The notes: generated from the sequence alone by a model not told the origin. Shown: positions 1 to 8,673, counted from the stretch's first letter. The stretch: 64,000 nt of DNA from Spirochaetota bacterium (GCA_025457915.1 JALOTL010000007.1:124001-188000); one strand, 5' to 3'. A program made the numbers and translations.

Positions 1-824
1 ATTGTGTTGGTAAATACTATTTCCTTGAACCCGGCGCCCTGCAGCTTTGTCGGGGCCTCGCCGGAAAGAACGGCATGCGTGAAAAAGCAGTAAACGTCCC
101 TCGCCCCTTCCTTTTTTAATGCCGAAACGCAGTTGGCGATGGTCCCGCCGGTATCGACCATGTCGTCCACCAGTATGCAGTTTTTTTCATTAACATCCCC
201 GATTACGTGCATAACCTCCGCGATGTTCGCCTTCGGCCTCCTCTTGTCTATTATGGCGAGGCCCGCGTTTATGTTCTGGGCGAAAAACCTCGCCCTGTCC
301 GCGCCGCCGGAATCCGGGGAAACCACGACTACACTGTTGAGTCTCAGGTTTTTTATATAGTTTATCGCTATCGGCGAGGCGTTGAGATTATCGACTGGTA
401 TGTCGAAAAAACCCTGTATCTGGTCGGCATGCAGGTCCATGGTCAGTATCCTGTCGGCGCCTGTCGTCTGGATTATATTCGCAACGACCTTCGCTGATAT
501 CGGTACCCGCGGTTCCACCTTTCTGTCCTGCCTCGCATAACCGAAATAAGGTATAACTGCCGTTATCCTGCTGGCGGATGCCCTGAGGGCCGCGTCAATC
601 ATCAGCAGGAGCTCCATTATGTGATCGTTTGTCGGATTACAGGTTGATTGTATGATAAAGACGTCCTGACCCCTGACGTTTTCCTTTATCTTGACGCTGA
701 TTTCACCGTCCTTGAATCTTCCAAGCTCAATCCTTGAAAGCTCCATTCCAAGATATCTGGCGATTTCCTGGGCAAGAACCGGATTGGAAGATCCGGAAAA
801 AAGTTTCATCATTCTGTCGCCCAT
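1..824 (-). CDS. prs: Ribose-phosphate pyrophosphokinase (3' end beyond window)
   Basis: Makes PRPP from ribose 5-phosphate and ATP in the cytoplasm, feeding purine, pyrimidine, His, Trp and NAD synthesis. I translated the minus strand directly: 274 residues are visible and the frame is open to the window edge. The start ATG is at 824 and reads MGDRMMKLFSGSSNP. The flexible catalytic loop YFGYARQDRKVEPR lies near residues 91-104 and the PRPP-binding loop VDDMVDTGGTI near 218-228, both diagnostic. The usual length is about 310-320, so roughly 40 residues are missing at the edge. The upstream nucleotidyltransferase gene ends at 826, leaving one base between stop and start, so the two are probably translationally coupled. 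GlmU-Prs adjacency is common in bacteria. Confidence 0.95.
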   Translation of the reverse strand, partial: MGDRMMKLFSGSSNPVLAQEIARYLGMELSRIELGRFKDGEISVKIKENVRGQDVFIIQSTCNPTNDHIMELLLMIDAALRASASRITAVIPYFGYARQDRKVEPRVPISAKVVANIIQTTGADRILTMDLHADQIQGFFDIPVDNLNASPIAINYIKNLRLNSVVVVSPDSGGADRARFFAQNINAGLAIIDKRRPKANIAEVMHVIGDVNEKNCILVDDMVDTGGTIANCVSALKKEGARDVYCFFTHAVLSGEAPTKLQGAGFKEIVFTNT

Positions 825-825
825 A

Positions 826-1548
826 TTAAACGGTTCTATTTTTCTCCCTAAGATATTTTTCCAAGTTGTGCAATTCATCCCTTGTATTGACCCCGCTGCC
901 TTCAATGGGATCGTCTAAAGTTATTACTTTAACCCGATGCCCGGTTTTAATGACATACAGAAGGGCGTCGGGAAGATAATACTCATTCTGAGCATTGTCG
1001 GTATTGATCTCCTCGAGTCCCCTGAAAAGAAATTCCCTGTCGAATACGTAAGTGCCTGTATTCACTTCCCTGATTTTTTTCTCGTCAGGGGACGCATCCC
1101 TCTCTTCGACGATTTTTTGAAAATTCCCCCTGGATCCCCTTATCACCCTGCCGTATCCGGTAGGATCCTGCTTCATCATGGTCAGCACCACGGCCTTTAC
1201 ATCCGGCTCCATGGATGCCTCTACCATCCCGATGAATGTTTCCGGCCTTATAAGGGGCACGTCGCCGCAGGCAACTATTACCCTGCCGTTAAAACTTCTG
1301 AGTTCTTCCTCCGCCTGCATCACGGCATGTCCGGTTCCGAGCTGTTCGTTCTGCCAGACCGCCCTGGCCCTCTTTCCAATGGCCTCGATAACCATCTCCC
1401 CCCTGTAGCCGACAACCACTATCGTATAAATGATTCCGGCACGATTGAGGCCTTCCAGAACGTGAAGTATCAATGGTTTATTTTGCAGCTGAAGCAGGAC
1501 CTTGGGCAGTTCGGAACCAATCCTCACTCCCTTTCCGCCCGCAAGCAC
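826..1548 (-). CDS. GlmU-type nucleotidyltransferase, pyrophosphorylase domain only
   Basis: Sugar-1-phosphate nucleotidyltransferase, most like the N-terminal uridylyltransferase half of GlmU (UDP-GlcNAc synthesis for peptidoglycan and LPS). Signature LAGGKGVRIGSELPKVL near the N-terminus, CGDVPLIRPET in the middle, and EVNTGTYVFDREFL later. At about 240 residues there is no C-terminal left-handed beta-helix acetyltransferase domain, so acetylation must be done elsewhere. The GTG at 1548 gives a protein lacking the first beta-strand; in-frame codons upstream read I-E-K-T-C-A-I, which restores it. No ATG, GTG or TTG lies there, but a GGAG at 1577-1580 sits 7 nt before an ATA at 1567-1569. The true start may be that ATA. 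It sits between tRNA-Gln and prs. Confidence 0.85.
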   Translation of the reverse strand: MLAGGKGVRIGSELPKVLLQLQNKPLILHVLEGLNRAGIIYTIVVVGYRGEMVIEAIGKRARAVWQNEQLGTGHAVMQAEEELRSFNGRVIVACGDVPLIRPETFIGMVEASMEPDVKAVVLTMMKQDPTGYGRVIRGSRGNFQKIVEERDASPDEKKIREVNTGTYVFDREFLFRGLEEINTDNAQNEYYLPDALLYVIKTGHRVKVITLDDPIEGSGVNTRDELHNLEKYLREKNRTV

Positions 1549-1576
1549 TATTGCACAAGTCTTTTCTATTATTAAT

Positions 1577-1580
1577 CTCC
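1577..1580 (-). promoter_or_regulatory. Ribosome binding site that argues for an ATA start of the GlmU-like gene
   Basis: GGAG on the minus strand, seven bases before an in-frame ATA (1567-1569) and about 28 bases before the first standard start codon (GTG 1548). Only the ATA-start form keeps the complete first strand of the nucleotide-binding fold. Non-standard initiation is inferred, not shown. Confidence 0.4.
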
Positions 1581-1591
1581 GGATTATTTAC

Positions 1592-1663
1592 CTGAGGAGC
1601 CAGGATTCGAACCTGGGAATGCCGGGACCAAAACCCGGTGCCTTACCACTTGGCCACTCCTCA
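1592..1663 (-). tRNA. tRNA-Gln (anticodon TTG)
   Basis: A complete cloverleaf can be drawn on the minus strand. Acceptor arms TGAGGAG (1657-1663) and CTCCTCA (1593-1599) pair perfectly, with G at 1592 as discriminator. The D arm is GCCAAGTGGTAAGGC. The anticodon stem CCGGG/CCCGG encloses the loop TTTTGGT, placing TTG at positions 34-36, which reads CAA. The T arm is CCAGG TTCGAAT CCTGG. CCA is not encoded. It lies between ispE and the GlmU-like gene in the same orientation, so it may be processed from their transcript. Confidence 0.95.
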
Positions 1664-1676
1664 ATAATATTTTGAG

Positions 1677-2585
1677 TCATATGAACCTTGCTAGTATGAC
1701 CCTCATTCCTTTTACATCAAGGCTCTTACGGTATTTTTCCGCCCTTGAAAGGTCGTCAAACAGGCCAATCATGGCTGATCCGGATCCGGTCATTGTTGAA
1801 TAAACGGCGCCGGATTTATAAAATCCTTCTTTTATATCCCGCAATATCGGGTGTTCTTTGAATGCCGGAACCTCGAAATCGTTTTTAAACATCTCCCTGA
1901 AGGCCGATAAATCTCCTTTCTCAAAAACTACGGAGATACGGGACATTTTTTTTTCTAGCGGTTCTTTTATGGACTGGCTCCCGAAGCCTCTTCCGAGGGC
2001 CCTGTATGCCGACGCGGTGTTTATATGAATACCCGTCTCCGCTATAACAAGATGATGGCCTATTCTGCTTTTTATCGGCGTAACAATTTCACCGATTCCT
2101 TCGCAGAATGCGAGCCCGCCTTTCAGGCAAAAAGGAACGTCTGCGCCGATGGAGGCTGCCGTCCTCATCAATCCGTCATCGTCCATCCACCCGAGCCTGT
2201 CGTTCAGAATTCTCAGCGCCGCGGCAGCATCGCTGCTACCGCCTCCGAGACCGGCGCCTGAAGGAATATTCTTCTCTATGCCGAAAAAGGCCCTGCCGCT
2301 TCCGCACGAGGCATCAAAATAAGCCTTGGCCGCCCTGATAACAAGATTGTCTGCCTGGTCGATTGAGTCGGTGATCCGGCCGTAATACCCGCCCAGATTT
2401 TTTATCCTGAAAATCGACTCCCCGGGCATCCGTACAGCATCAAGGCATTCCAGTTTTAAAAGATCAAAGAGATCAACGGCAGCCATGACGCTGAATATGT
2501 TGTGGTAGCCGTCTTCTCTTTTGTCCAGGACCTCGAGATGAAGGTTGACCTTAGCGTAAGCCTTTATCCCATTATCATCAATCAT
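1677..2585 (-). CDS. ispE: 4-diphosphocytidyl-2-C-methyl-D-erythritol kinase
   Basis: GHMP-family kinase of the MEP isoprenoid pathway, phosphorylating CDP-methylerythritol in the cytosol. Visible motifs in order: KAYAKVNLHLEVL near residue 8, the ATP-binding glycine-rich loop PSGAGLGGGSSDAA at about 108-121, and the C-terminal GHMP motif MTGSGSAMIGLF at about 262-273. The 302-residue length is typical. I start at the ATG at 2585 (MIDDNGIKAYAK) because the family begins a few residues before the KAYAK motif; the open frame further upstream has no homology and runs into the promoter. A TTGACA at about 2630 on this strand is a plausible -35. The tRNA-Gln gene follows 13 bp downstream. Confidence 0.95.
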   Translation of the reverse strand: MIDDNGIKAYAKVNLHLEVLDKREDGYHNIFSVMAAVDLFDLLKLECLDAVRMPGESIFRIKNLGGYYGRITDSIDQADNLVIRAAKAYFDASCGSGRAFFGIEKNIPSGAGLGGGSSDAAAALRILNDRLGWMDDDGLMRTAASIGADVPFCLKGGLAFCEGIGEIVTPIKSRIGHHLVIAETGIHINTASAYRALGRGFGSQSIKEPLEKKMSRISVVFEKGDLSAFREMFKNDFEVPAFKEHPILRDIKEGFYKSGAVYSTMTGSGSAMIGLFDDLSRAEKYRKSLDVKGMRVILARFI

Positions 2586-2707
2586 ATTAGCAAAGTGAAG
2601 GGCAAAATTAGTATAGTGCGGTATTTTTGTCAAGAAATATTTTAAAATTGAATATGTCATTGACACAGACGATATTAATATTTTTTTTGGTTAAATCCGG
2701 AGGAACG

Positions 2708-3319
2708 ATGTTATCAGGAAAAAAATTATTAATATTTGATTGTGATGGGGTCCTGTTCGATTCAAACAGGGCCAATATCGCATATTTCGAACGCTGCCTT
2801 GAAATAGCCGGTCTGCCTCCCATCCCGGAAGAAGAGAAGGATAAAGTGACCTTTATGTCCATACGGCAGCTCATCGACGAACTTATAAAAGACAGATCCC
2901 AGGCCGAACGGCTTTACAGCCTGAGTCAGGGAGTTGATTATGAACCGTTTATCGGTCTCCTCAGGCCGCTTTTCAATTTCGACGATGTATTCCCGGCCTT
3001 GAGGGAAAAATTCTATCTTGCAGTGGCATCCAACAGGGGCGGGTCCCTGATAAAGCTTTTCCATCACTTCAACCTGTTCAGGTTTTTCCACTATAAGGTT
3101 TCAACCCTTGAAGCAAAATCCAAACCTGACCCGGAAATGCTGGAAAAGTGCCTCCGGTATTTCGGGACTGACGCGGAGCATTCAGTTTTCATAGGCGATT
3201 CGGAATCCGACAGGGAAACAGCGGCCAATGCCGGGGTCGATTTCATCTGGAGCGGGCGAAGGATCAGACCCTACATAGAATCAGCCGTCGATCTGCTAAA
3301 TGGAAAAATCAACGCATAA
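2708..3319 (+). CDS. HAD-superfamily phosphatase (phosphoglycolate phosphatase-like)
   Basis: Cytosolic HAD subfamily IA hydrolase of 203 residues. Motif I is FDCDGVLFDS near residues 9-18 with the nucleophilic Asp. Motif II is VASNRGG, motif III the Lys in SKPDPEML, and motif IV IGDSESDRETA. A cap domain of about 70 residues sits between motifs I and II. The layout fits phosphoglycolate phosphatase or pyrophosphatase PpaX relatives, but the substrate cannot be told from sequence. Start chosen at the ATG at 2708, behind GGAGGAAC with ideal spacing. It is divergent from ispE, with a shared AT-rich promoter gap of 122 bp. Downstream lies decaying sequence. Confidence 0.88.
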   Translation: MLSGKKLLIFDCDGVLFDSNRANIAYFERCLEIAGLPPIPEEEKDKVTFMSIRQLIDELIKDRSQAERLYSLSQGVDYEPFIGLLRPLFNFDDVFPALREKFYLAVASNRGGSLIKLFHHFNLFRFFHYKVSTLEAKSKPDPEMLEKCLRYFGTDAEHSVFIGDSESDRETAANAGVDFIWSGRRIRPYIESAVDLLNGKINA

Positions 3320-3349
3320 CGCGGCGCGGTTATTCCAGCGAAAAACGTT

Positions 3350-3872
3350 TCAGCATGAAGAATTTATCGCCATGGCGATTTCAAAATAGAGCTGGTCGAA
3401 TGTGTAAGGCTTGGTTACGACGCCGCAAAAACCGTATTTTTTATAATCTGACAGGATCGGATCGTTTGAATATCCGCTTGTTATTATCACTTTCGCTTCG
3501 TGATTGATGTCCAGTATTTTTTTTACGGATTCCTTTTCGCCCATTCAGCCTGGTATGGCGAGGTCCATTATGACCACGTCGAATCCGCCTCCCTTTTTCC
3601 GCGCCTTGTCGTACATGAATACCGCGTCCGATCAGTTTTTCACCTTCGCGACCTCAAGCCCGGAGCGGATGAGCATGCCTCTGACGAATTTAAGTATGAT
3701 GTCTTCATCGTCCACAAGAAGGACCCTGGCGCCGATTTCCGGCTGTTCCGCGGTCTCGCTTATCCCGTCCATCGAAGCCGCGGGAAGGTATATTTTAAAC
3801 CAGGTGACCGCGCCTATCTCGGACTTGAGATCGATAAAGCCGCCGTCTTCCCCGCCTGACCGGATGGTAATT
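3350..3872 (-). pseudogene. Hybrid sensor histidine kinase remnant (end of HATPase_c plus receiver), two in-frame TGA
   Basis: One minus-strand frame carries the end of a histidine kinase ATPase domain (GGFIDLKSEIG...TWFKIYLP), then a receiver domain with acidic pocket VLLVDDED, phosphoacceptor strand VVIMDLAIPG, threonine-equivalent strand VIITSGYSNDP, and the Lys in VVTKPY. Two TGA stops interrupt it: one after EVAKVKN (about 3637) and one in IPG*MGEKE (3545-3547), where homologues normally have Gly (GGA to TGA is one change). Upstream a TAA in the same frame ends the homology at about 3872, so the dimerisation and most of the ATPase domain are lost. No single ATG-started product covers the receiver. 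Clearly inactivated. Confidence 0.85.
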
Positions 3873-4068
3873 AAATATTATCTCATTATTTATTATTGTG
3901 AATGAATTTAAAAAATCAATGATCCGCCGGTCCGGAGTAAAACAACCGGGTCCTTGCGGAAAATTTATTGTTTTGAAATATTATGCCTTGTAATATAATT
4001 ATTTATTTTATAAACTATCACTAACTCGCAGCGGCGCTTACTGCCCGGAACAAATCACCGGATGGCAT

Positions 4069-4212
4069 ATGAAAGTTACGCTCTTTTATTTGTTCCTTAT
4101 TTCGGGTTCGCTATTCATATATGCCGCGGCCGGCGCCCAGTCCGGGACAAACGACACCGATCCCCCGGCCCTTCCTGAAAACGCAAGGGTACTAGGGATA
4201 GACGGCATCTAA
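4069..4212 (+). CDS. Tiny exported ORF, possibly a truncated gene
   Basis: Forty-seven codons, ATG at 4069 to TAA at 4210. The product starts with a clear signal peptide (MKVTLFYLFLISGSLFIYAA, then AGAQSG as a cleavage region) and has only about 23 mature residues (ending ARVLGIDGI). I do not recognise it. It lies in a decay zone between two pseudogenes and has no strong ribosome binding site, so it is probably the 5' remnant of a longer exported protein. Confidence 0.3.
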   Translation: MKVTLFYLFLISGSLFIYAAAGAQSGTNDTDPPALPENARVLGIDGI

Positions 4213-4234
4213 ATCGACCGGCCCGGTCATTAAT

Positions 4235-4420
4235 CTTTTTCGGAATTTGCCGAAGGAGACCTTCGCCTGTTCATTTTTATCTGCCGCCCTTCTCGCCGGC
4301 CTCGCGGTCAGATATTTTACGGATTCCTGGCTGTCCGATCCGATAATCGGCCTGGTAATCACAGCTTTCCTGACCAGGGAAGGCTTTGAGCTTATACATG
4401 GAGACGAAAACTATAGATGA
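4235..4420 (+). pseudogene. Cation diffusion facilitator fragment
   Basis: One plus-strand frame reads KETFACSFLSAALLAGL, then SDPIIGLVITAFLTREGFEL before TGA at 4418. This is the last membrane helix pair of small cation-efflux (CDF-like) transporters, whose family pattern is KqTl-CsyLSa-LL-GL ... aDPi-gLvia-f---EG-e. The N-terminal two-thirds, including the metal-binding helices, is absent and no start codon or ribosome site fits. It is a remnant. An intact but different CDF gene lies at 49586-50506. Confidence 0.65.
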
Positions 4421-4470
4421 GGAATGAAGGATGAGGTGTTCAAATTTAAGCAAAAAGAGGTTCATATTAA

Positions 4471-4866
4471 ATGCAAAAATTTTTAGTTATCATTCGGGCT
4501 TCAATCATATCAGCGTTTCTTTTGCCCCTTTTCTTTTCGGGATGCGGCATGATTAAAATAAAAGACGGCGACGCGCTGATCGTGGACATAGGCGACCGGG
4601 CGGTATATTCCTGCAGGGTGCAGGAATCCGTCGGATACACAGCGGAGTTTTCGATAAGCAATCCCGATGTCGTCAGGCACATAATAACCGTTCAAAAATA
4701 CGACCACCCTGATAAAATGAAATCCGGCATAACAGGCAGCGATGAGGCGACGGCGGAATTTATTTTCGAGGCGGTAAAAGCGGGATACGCCGAGATCAGG
4801 ATTACCCACCTTTTCAGGGGACGCGAACAAAAATCCGAAATAATAAGAATCACCGTGACATATTGA
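4471..4866 (+). CDS. Lipoprotein with chagasin-like (protease inhibitor I42) features
   Basis: 131 residues. An N-terminal hydrophobic stretch ends in the lipobox FFSGC, so it is probably lipidated and exposed on a membrane. The mature part has the order seen in chagasin-type cysteine protease inhibitors: a loop SVGYTAEF (compare NPTTGY-W), a strand pair ATAEFIFEAVKAGYAEIRI, and a last loop HLFRGREQKSEIIRITV (compare Y-RPWE...f-v-v). The Trp residues of the classical loops are missing, so inhibitory function is uncertain. Its stop lies 12 bp before the next gene, so the two are probably cotranscribed. Confidence 0.6.
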   Translation: MQKFLVIIRASIISAFLLPLFFSGCGMIKIKDGDALIVDIGDRAVYSCRVQESVGYTAEFSISNPDVVRHIITVQKYDHPDKMKSGITGSDEATAEFIFEAVKAGYAEIRITHLFRGREQKSEIIRITVTY

Positions 4867-4878
4867 AGGCATGCAAGG

Positions 4879-6279
4879 ATGACCGGATTAAAAAACAAAC
4901 GCGGGCCAGGGGACGGGCGGCCGCTCAGCGACCCGATCCTTTCCGCGGTTGAGGCCATGGAGGCCCTGCTTGAAACAGCCTGGAAGGAAAAAAAAATTTC
5001 CGGCCCGCCCCGCATCAGCGATGCCGAGTTCCGTGAATCCGTGAGGCGGCCCGGAAAAAATTTCAAACCCGTGATAAATCAAAAACTTGAAAACGGCGTT
5101 CTTTCCGCGAAAATTCTTACGCGAATGCGAGGCGGAAATTATCCCTGCGCCGAAATGGTCATATCCGCAAGCGACGGACATGAAACTCTGCCGGCTTACG
5201 ACATCATCTCCGCACTGGAGGGAGTATGCGATGCAGGCTGCACCATTACCGACGTTCCGGCGGAGGTAAAACGTTCGGTGACCGCTCAATACTTCACGGA
5301 AGCCGGCGCCTCGCTGAAGATAAAGCTGCCTGCTGTCCCGGGAAGGCGGAAAATTCCCGTCAGGCTTCACCCCGTCCTCGCGTCAATCGGCGCTGCATCT
5401 GCGTGGGCCGGAAGATTCCACAGTCCATGGGGATTCCCGTTTTTCTTCTCCAGTAAAATAACATACCGGGAACCGGTTCAGGGAAATGAATATTACTGCC
5501 GCCTGATTCCGCACCCTGAAAATAAATTCGACATCTTCATATGCGACGAATGCGGGACCATGATTGAATCCATTCTCGGTCTTGAACTGTCCCCGGGGCG
5601 GACAGGTATACAGGCCGCGAAGGGCACGCCCATAATTCCTGATAACCTTGCCGGCAGAGGCGGCTCCTTTTCAATCATCGAGCTGGAAACGATAAGCGGA
5701 TTCTCCCGCCTGGCCCTGTCCGACGATGAGAAACACAGGTGCGGGGCAATGGGCGCTACCAGGAAAAAAAGCTTCATGGCGTCGAGGCTTGCCTGCAAAT
5801 CCGTGACCAGGAAAATATCCGGGGACGGCGTTATTCCCGCACACCTCATCAACACGGTCGATTCATCAGGCCTTCCGCTCTGCCCGGCAGGGAATAAAGG
5901 GAAAAAATATTATTGCTCCGTGTCGCATGATTCCAGGTTTGTAGTGGCCGCTGCATCTCAAAGACGCCTGGGAATAGACGTGGAGGAAACAACGGGAAGG
6001 CTGCTTGACACAAAAAAATATTACGTCCCTGAAGGATCAGCCGAAAAAATAACACGGTCGCCGCTCGGGGAATTGAGGGCCTGCGCAAGGATCTGGACCA
6101 TGAAGGAAGCCATGATAAAGGCCTTAGGTACCAGCCTTCACGACGTCAACATCAACTCGGAACTGATAGAGATCGGCGAAACGAAAAGCCGCGTTGAATA
6201 CAGGGGCGTCATACATTCAGTCATTCACCGTGAGCTGGAAGGTCATGTAATCAGCCTGATCTTCATCGAAGAACAATGA
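4879..6279 (+). CDS. Polyketide-synthase dehydratase-like / 4'-phosphopantetheinyl transferase fusion
   Basis: 466 residues. The C-terminal third is a phosphopantetheinyl transferase that would activate acyl or peptidyl carrier proteins from CoA: RRLGIDVEE (metal-binding Asp/Glu) and RIWTMKEAMIKALG (the W-KEA-KA motif), preceded by YYCSVSHDSRFVVAA (the SHs motif). Residues about 165-235 resemble the second hotdog of a PKS dehydratase: RLHPVLASIGAA, then FDIFICDECGTMIESILGLEL. The catalytic Asp expected in HP-LLD is replaced by Ser, so this half may be structural. The first 100 residues are unassigned. No PKS or PUFA synthase gene is in the window, so its carrier protein is unknown. Weak ribosome site before ATG 4879. 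Confidence 0.8.
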   Translation: MTGLKNKRGPGDGRPLSDPILSAVEAMEALLETAWKEKKISGPPRISDAEFRESVRRPGKNFKPVINQKLENGVLSAKILTRMRGGNYPCAEMVISASDGHETLPAYDIISALEGVCDAGCTITDVPAEVKRSVTAQYFTEAGASLKIKLPAVPGRRKIPVRLHPVLASIGAASAWAGRFHSPWGFPFFFSSKITYREPVQGNEYYCRLIPHPENKFDIFICDECGTMIESILGLELSPGRTGIQAAKGTPIIPDNLAGRGGSFSIIELETISGFSRLALSDDEKHRCGAMGATRKKSFMASRLACKSVTRKISGDGVIPAHLINTVDSSGLPLCPAGNKGKKYYCSVSHDSRFVVAAASQRRLGIDVEETTGRLLDTKKYYVPEGSAEKITRSPLGELRACARIWTMKEAMIKALGTSLHDVNINSELIEIGETKSRVEYRGVIHSVIHRELEGHVISLIFIEEQ

Positions 6280-6512
6280 AGAAGCCGCGGATATCATCCT
6301 TTTCGGGAACATTACAACGCCAAATAATTCGGCATTATCCTAAATATTATTGACAACGCGGCGTTTCTTCAATTAAAATTTGAACATATTAATACAATTG
6401 AACCGGAACCCGGACATACCCATAACTTTCCAATCCGGAAGGTTTTGTAATTGACCGGATGAAATCGTCGCCGATGATTTAAAAAAATTCCTGGATCCAA
6501 GCGGTTAACCAT

Positions 6513-8663
6513 TTGCTGTATACTGACATCATTATATCCGGAATCGCCGCGGCCATAGATTTCTTTCTTCTGATCTACAGCGCGATCAGGGTCAGAAAAG
6601 ACGCGCTCGGGGGGATCCTCCTGGCCATGCTTTTCTTTTCAATCACCGCGATGGTTTCGTTGAGCCTTTCCCTTTCGGGAGGGTTGGAGATTCCGGCCGG
6701 GGCCGCAAGGGCGGGGTTCCATTCGGGCCTGATTCTCACGATTTTATTCCTGTTCAATTTTACCGTCGTATTCCCGGACAAAAAATTCGGAAAGAAAGCT
6801 TTAATTTCCATTGCGACGGCCGTACCGCCGGCAGCGGTCTCATTATGGACGGTCCTTTCTGAGGTTTTTTTCGAAAGCGAAAAAGCCGGACTCTACGGGA
6901 CGATTGGGAATGAAACCCTGGAGCAGTGCTTTATCGGATTGTGCCTTGCCTACACGCTGTCCGCCGCGGTCATATCCGCGTATAAATCCTTCAGGCTCAG
7001 GAACCTTGCATACAGGAGGGACCTGCTGTACATTTCATCGGGACTTGCCGCATTATCGCTTACCGGATTATTTTTCTCCCCGGTATTCATGCATCTCTAC
7101 GAGTCCCTGTTCTCGCCGAATTCCGGATTGACCATCACCGTCCACCTGGCAGTCCTGACCGTGTTTTATTCGACGGCATTCATTGATTCGATAGACATCA
7201 AAAAATTCTACTTGAACATATTCTTCTGGATCCTGATATTCCTGCTCCTGTTCGGCCCTGTGGCCGTTGCGGTGAAATTCGGTCTGGATTACATCTACAG
7301 GCAACGCATCCCGTCGATTGGGTTTACATTCATTATCATCATCTATCTCTTTCTGTTTTATAAATTCATCAAGCCGAAAATCGAGGAATTGTTCCAGAGG
7401 GGATACTGGGACCTTTCGACCGTCATCGACGGGATATTCCGGCAGGAGACGAGAATCGGCGCGCCGAACGAAGGTGAATCATCATGGGAGGCATCATTAA
7501 AATCCTCAGTCAAGGGGCTTATTGACAAATTCAATATTGAAAGCGGGGTCCTGTATATATACGACGCAAGGGCGAATGATTATTACCCGGCATTTTCCGA
7601 GGGCGTGCCAATCCAGGCCGGCAGAATAAAAACCGGGGAACCGATAATCCGCAGCCTCGCATCGAACCAGCGCGTAGTGGACATTTCCTATCTTTATTCC
7701 GGCATCATTGATTCCGAATTCAAAAGTGAGACGCTTGATTTTTTTACAGGGAACAACATCAGGACGGCGCTCCCGCTTTTCAGCCGGGAAAGGGAATTGA
7801 TCGGGTTCCTGTTCATCAGCAATCTTCCCCGGAACAAAAAATATTCGAAGACATACATGTCCGCACTCGAGCTGTACAGGATCATTTTCCAGCAGCGGAT
7901 GTCGAACATCATGCTTCTTGAAAAAACCAAGGTCACGCAGATAGTCGAGCATGACAAGATGGTCGTGGATTCAATAAAGAAAAAAATCATCCCGAAAAAA
8001 CTGATCCAGGTGGACGGGATAAGGATCAGCTCTTTCTATATAAACAACTCCATGTACGGCGGGGACTACTTCGATTCAGTCAGGATGGGCGAAGAGAGAT
8101 TGTGCATCTTCATGACGGACAGCTCCTATTCCGGCATAGATTCCGCGCTGGTTTCGCTCGAGATGTACACGGTTCTCCATTCATCCCGCAAGGGAATGGA
8201 TTCCCCAGAAAAAATACTCAACACCATGAACTGGATAATCTCCTCGTCCAGGTTCACGAAAAGATACGCGCCGTCGTGCTGCCTGATGTACTATCCCGGG
8301 GGCGAATTGCGGTATTCGAACGCAGCCTTCAATCCCCTTCTGATCTATGACCCGTCCGAAGATTCGTTCATAGAGCACGATCTCCAGAATGTTCCTATAG
8401 GGGTCGGCAGTGAAGTGAAGTATTCCGGCAAAACAATAAAACCGGCACCGGGAAGCATCGGCGTGCTGTACTCGGACGGGCTCATATCGGCAATAAACGG
8501 CGAAGGGGAAAGCTATTCCCTTGAAAAAATCAAGCCCATCATAAGGGAAAACCGCGGATCGACTCCAGCCGTCGCCGTGAGAAAGGTGTTCGAAGACTTC
8601 AATGATTTTATATCCGGCAAAAATCAGGTTTGCGACGTAAGTCTCATCGTCTTTAAAATATAA
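6513..8663 (+). CDS. Membrane-anchored SpoIIE-type PP2C phosphatase with 7TM and GAF-like regions
   Basis: 716 residues. About eight hydrophobic helices fill residues 1-290, resembling the 7TM sensor module of histidine kinases. A GAF-like region follows at about 330-480 (FNIESGVLYIYDARANDYY). The C-terminus is a SpoIIE/RsbU phosphatase: GGDYFDSVR, FMTDSSYSGIDSALVS, VLYSDGLISAIN and CDVSLIVF hold the metal-binding Asp residues. Such proteins dephosphorylate a STAS anti-anti-sigma factor; the STAS gene at 24676 is a candidate partner by inference only. The start is TTG at 6513; the frame is open only from 6483 and contains no ATG, so TTG is the best available. A 233-bp gap upstream holds no gene. 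The next gene is coupled. Confidence 0.88.
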   Translation: MLYTDIIISGIAAAIDFFLLIYSAIRVRKDALGGILLAMLFFSITAMVSLSLSLSGGLEIPAGAARAGFHSGLILTILFLFNFTVVFPDKKFGKKALISIATAVPPAAVSLWTVLSEVFFESEKAGLYGTIGNETLEQCFIGLCLAYTLSAAVISAYKSFRLRNLAYRRDLLYISSGLAALSLTGLFFSPVFMHLYESLFSPNSGLTITVHLAVLTVFYSTAFIDSIDIKKFYLNIFFWILIFLLLFGPVAVAVKFGLDYIYRQRIPSIGFTFIIIIYLFLFYKFIKPKIEELFQRGYWDLSTVIDGIFRQETRIGAPNEGESSWEASLKSSVKGLIDKFNIESGVLYIYDARANDYYPAFSEGVPIQAGRIKTGEPIIRSLASNQRVVDISYLYSGIIDSEFKSETLDFFTGNNIRTALPLFSRERELIGFLFISNLPRNKKYSKTYMSALELYRIIFQQRMSNIMLLEKTKVTQIVEHDKMVVDSIKKKIIPKKLIQVDGIRISSFYINNSMYGGDYFDSVRMGEERLCIFMTDSSYSGIDSALVSLEMYTVLHSSRKGMDSPEKILNTMNWIISSSRFTKRYAPSCCLMYYPGGELRYSNAAFNPLLIYDPSEDSFIEHDLQNVPIGVGSEVKYSGKTIKPAPGSIGVLYSDGLISAINGEGESYSLEKIKPIIRENRGSTPAVAVRKVFEDFNDFISGKNQVCDVSLIVFKI

Positions 8664-8673
8664 GGAGATGCCC

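Noticed and set aside
2661-2695. TTGACA upstream of the HAD gene as a full promoter
   Set aside because: No -10-like hexamer stands at 16-18 bp; the following sequence is a T-run.
3545-3640. TGA codons in the kinase remnant as selenocysteine or recoded stops
   Set aside because: They fall at non-Cys positions, upstream homology is truncated by TAA, and housekeeping genes here use TGA as a normal stop.
4069-4420. The tiny exported ORF and the transporter fragment as one frameshifted gene
   Set aside because: The first has a secretory signal and the second belongs to a polytopic family without one; a single ancestral gene is unlikely.
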